Assembly (NCBI RefSeq): GCF_963676815.1
Contig: NZ_OY781365.1
Location: 5,552,501 to 5,616,500, forward strand
From: an uncultured Draconibacterium sp.
GTDB taxonomy: Bacteria; Bacteroidota; Bacteroidia; Bacteroidales; Prolixibacteraceae
Length of the DNA stretch: 64,000 bases
Direction of reading: 5' to 3'
Shown: positions 61,473 through 64,000 of the stretch, in pieces
Position numbering within the stretch: position 1 is the stretch's first letter
Layout of the letters: each line of letters begins with the position of its first letter
Position numbers and translations under genes: made by a program
Notes under the pieces: generated by a model
The model's input: the letters and a program-made list of their open reading frames with translations, nothing else
The model's database searches: none
What the model was told of the DNA's origin: nothing

Positions 61473-63422
61473 CTATTTGGAATTCAGTTTATTAAGATGT
61501 TCATAATCGTTTTTTACTAATTTTAAAATTCCAAGAAGGTCGAGACAAGCTCCCTTTACAGTGAAATTTCTGTTTGGCATTTCACAAACGCTTTCAATTG
61601 TTTCAATAAACGGCTCTTTGTTTTTTACATAAAGTAATTCGTTTACAGTAAGAAGTGCAATATGCATATTCTCGCTTTTGCTAAACGCAATTAAAATTTC
61701 ACGAGCCGCTTCGTTATCAAAAAATTGGTAGGCAATGGATGATGCCATAACAGCAACCGGTAGATACTGGTCATCCATGGCTGCCACAATTTCCTTTTTG
61801 TATTTTGAAAGCACTTCACTGTATTGCGAACGCAAACCCACAATTGCCCAGTAGCGAATAATATTATTTTCGCTTTGTAACAGTTCTATTTGCTTTTGCG
61901 CAAAATCTGCTCCTCGCTTTCCTGACAATGACGCTGCGGCATAAATGTCTTCGAAAGGATAGTTATTCTCATCCAACCGGAATTCATAGGCATTTCCGTT
62001 TTTCGAAATCAGCACCAACTCATATTCCGGCATAAAATGTGCGTCTTTCGCTGCCACAATCTCATCATCCAACTGCTTGCGCATTTTTTCAAGAACCGCT
62101 TTATATTCAGGATTTCCAACAAGATTGTTGCGTTCCCAAATGTCATTTTCAATATCAAAAAGGTATTCCGCCGGACGATCTTCAAATACGCTTTTCTGAA
62201 AGTCATTGAGTACGCCTTTTTTCAAATCGCTACGCATTTCGTTTGTGATATCGGCAATTTCCAGATAGCGGATATAACGCATTTGCGGCATAAAAGGCAT
62301 AAAGTTTCTGGAATACACAAACCGGCCATCAGTAATGGTACGCACCATATCCGGGCCATTGTCGGCACGATCGGCCGACAGAATCAGGTGATCAGCTTCA
62401 GGGCTACGATTTTCTCCCAATAGAACGCGCCCGGTCATGTATTCCGGCACTTTGCCGCCGGCTAAGCTTACCAATGTTGGCGCCAGATCTTTAAAATCAA
62501 TCAGCTCGTCGGTAACAACCCCGGCCTCTCCCCATGGAGAAAGGTGTTTGTACATTTCGGGGAACCAAATAACAAAAGGTACACGGTAGCCCAGGTTTAT
62601 GCCGTTGGTTTTTCCACGTGGTATTCCTTCGCCATGATCGGCGTAGAAGAAAATAATGGTACTGTCGCGTAAATTATCCTTGTCCAGTTTTTCCAGCAAC
62701 TCGCCAATACGTTTATCGGTTAATTTTATGGAGTTATAAACACGGGCAAAATGTTTTCGCATCTCCGGCGTATCGTTATAAAACGGTGGCATTTCAAAAG
62801 CATCTTCGGCAATTACCTCTTCTTTCGATAGATTTCCCAAAACATATTGCTCATACCATTCATAAGAATGGCTCATGGTACGCGACTGATGCGAGTCGTT
62901 GAAATTAAACACCGCAAAAAACGGCTGTCCGGGTTTTCGATTCCACCAGCCTGCTTTGCCCGAACTTTCGTTCCAGGCTTCCGCAGTAAATTCTTTCATG
63001 TTGGCCACGTTGTAGTCGGTTTTGTAACTATTGGTCACATAATAACCTTGCTGTTGCAGATAGTAGGGAAAGCCTTTAATAAAATCAGGAATCCGGTAAT
63101 TACTTCTGTGGTTTCCTGTGCCCATTTTAAAAGTATGTACACCCGTGATTATTGCACTGCGGCTGGGAGAACATACCGTTCCGGTTGAAAAGGCATTGGT
63201 AAACCTTATACCTCCATCAGCCAGCTTATCTATAACAGGCGTTCGGGCATCTGAATTACCATAACAGCCAATAAACTGTGGCGATGTATCTTCAATGGTA
63301 AGCCAAAGTATATTGGGTTTTTGTTGCCCAACGGCGCTAAATGAAACCACGAAAAAAGCACAAATACAAAACAGGTATTTATGCTTCAGCAAATAATATA
63401 TTTTTGAGATTATTGAATTCAT
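61473..63422 (-). CDS. Sulfatase, S1_8-like, with helical-repeat C-terminus
   Basis: A 649-residue secreted protein. The formylglycine site is C84 in TVCSPSRSAIITGVHTFKMG. ILWLTIEDTSPQFIGCYGN and FYADHGEGIPRGKTNGINLG are of the heparan N-sulfatase-like S1_8 type. About 150 residues after the sulfatase fold form HEAT-like helical repeats (LLQSENNIIRYWAIVGLRSQ; AVMASSIAYQF; HIALLTVNELLYV), an uncommon extension. It lies 13 bp downstream of a further sulfatase gene. Confidence 0.88.
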   Translation of the reverse strand: MNSIISKIYYLLKHKYLFCICAFFVVSFSAVGQQKPNILWLTIEDTSPQFIGCYGNSDARTPVIDKLADGGIRFTNAFSTGTVCSPSRSAIITGVHTFKMGTGNHRSNYRIPDFIKGFPYYLQQQGYYVTNSYKTDYNVANMKEFTAEAWNESSGKAGWWNRKPGQPFFAVFNFNDSHQSRTMSHSYEWYEQYVLGNLSKEEVIAEDAFEMPPFYNDTPEMRKHFARVYNSIKLTDKRIGELLEKLDKDNLRDSTIIFFYADHGEGIPRGKTNGINLGYRVPFVIWFPEMYKHLSPWGEAGVVTDELIDFKDLAPTLVSLAGGKVPEYMTGRVLLGENRSPEADHLILSADRADNGPDMVRTITDGRFVYSRNFMPFMPQMRYIRYLEIADITNEMRSDLKKGVLNDFQKSVFEDRPAEYLFDIENDIWERNNLVGNPEYKAVLEKMRKQLDDEIVAAKDAHFMPEYELVLISKNGNAYEFRLDENNYPFEDIYAAASLSGKRGADFAQKQIELLQSENNIIRYWAIVGLRSQYSEVLSKYKKEIVAAMDDQYLPVAVMASSIAYQFFDNEAAREILIAFSKSENMHIALLTVNELLYVKNKEPFIETIESVCEMPNRNFTVKGACLDLLGILKLVKNDYEHLNKLNSK

Positions 63423-63435
63423 TTGTTCTGATTTG

Positions 63436-64000
63436 TTATTGAACAGGTTGACTTAATTGATACTTTCGGTCATACAAATCCAATTGTACTCTTTTCCACC
63501 GCGCTCCTTCCAAAAACAGTGGATGAGGCAAGCTTACATCCCAATTACCCAATTCCTGCAAGAGTTCACCTGTAACATCAATGTGATCTAAAGCAACATT
63601 ATTTTGTTCCGAAATATCTGTAGCTAAATTATACAACATAGGAATTCTGTCGGGAATACTTATCAATTTCCAGTCCCCTTTTCGAATTGCTTTGCTTATT
63701 GTAAATCGCCACAACAATTCGTTATGGGGAGCAGTTACTGAGCTACCATTAAGGTATGGGAGTAAGTTCACTCCTGTAAATTTATCTTCAGCACTTCTTT
63801 TGCCACCTGCAAGTTCATAAAAAGTGGGTGCAATATCTAACGAACTTACCATTTCGTTGTACACCATTCCTTCTGTTAACATGCCCGGCCAGTTCATAAC
63901 AAAGGGCACGTGTATTCCTCCTTCCAGCAATATTCCTTTTTGTCCGTTTAACGGAGCATTTAAGGAGGCGTTTTGGTCACACGGACCGCCATTATCGCTC
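63436..64000 (-). CDS. Sulfatase, C-terminal part, gene runs off the window
   Basis: The open frame continues to the right edge. It begins in SDNGGPCDQNASLNAPLNG and continues as KGILLEGGIHVPFVMNWPG, the last catalytic segment of S1 sulfatases. The Cys/formylglycine half is outside the window. It belongs to the same minus-strand run as the sulfatase at 61473-63422, showing that the PUL extends beyond position 64000. Confidence 0.88.
   Translation of the reverse strand, partial: SDNGGPCDQNASLNAPLNGQKGILLEGGIHVPFVMNWPGMLTEGMVYNEMVSSLDIAPTFYELAGGKRSAEDKFTGVNLLPYLNGSSVTAPHNELLWRFTISKAIRKGDWKLISIPDRIPMLYNLATDISEQNNVALDHIDVTGELLQELGNWDVSLPHPLFLEGARWKRVQLDLYDRKYQLSQPVQ

Overview
The window is chromosomal DNA of a marine-type Bacteroidota, most likely of the Marinilabiliales/Prolixibacteraceae kind (the taxon is an inference). 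Supporting signs are AT-rich intergenic DNA, promoters of the TTG-N19-TAnnTTTG type, almost no Shine-Dalgarno sequences, a hybrid two-component sensor (HTCS), type IX secretion C-terminal domains, and a large sulfatase-rich polysaccharide utilisation locus (PUL).

Positions 1-18150 are mostly housekeeping. A subtilisin-like protease cut by the window edge carries a one-base frameshift. It is followed by a GH3 glycosidase, a YkgJ/DsrE pair, a DUF2795 protein, a PduO-type cobalamin adenosyltransferase, a LolD/MacB-type ABC ATPase, recG, an aldo/keto reductase, a D-amino-acid transaminase and an RRM RNA-binding protein. Next, on the minus strand, come tcdA, tatD, elbB, metA, metY and a divergent aspartokinase-like gene. 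MetA has Glu111, so it should make O-acetylhomoserine, the substrate of MetY. Upstream of the aspartokinase-like gene is a strong promoter, a 30-codon leader ORF with five Met codons among its last eleven, and a hairpin that starts at the leader stop codon: a candidate methionine attenuator.

Positions about 18150-21700 are a decayed accessory region. They hold two small secreted proteins, gene remnants, a 21-base tRNA 3'-end fragment, palindromes, a GC-rich structured element and a multiply frameshifted ketosynthase III pseudogene. The pattern suggests the residue of an integrated mobile element. An ankyrin lipoprotein follows.

Positions 22479-64000 are a PUL that runs off the right edge. 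It contains seven formylglycine-type sulfatases (one fused to a GH78 rhamnosidase, one partial), a GH106-like protein, two GH2, a BNR_4 propeller (candidate lyase), GH43, GH105, a heparinase-fold lyase, GH16, a large secreted propeller, an unassigned clan-A glycosidase, an SGNH esterase and a hybrid HTCS. The S1-GH78 fusion, GH105, GH43, GH2, BNR_4 and heparinase-fold set points to ulvan. The GH16 is out of place for that substrate. No SusC/SusD pair is visible here.

Two 35-bp sites, 30/35 identical, lie exactly 61 bp from TAnnTTTG boxes. One is in front of the heparinase-fold lyase; the other is in front of a GH88-like lipoprotein divergent from the HTCS gene. They are the best candidates for the HTCS operator. 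The GH88-like lipoprotein appears to have lost both catalytic aspartates.
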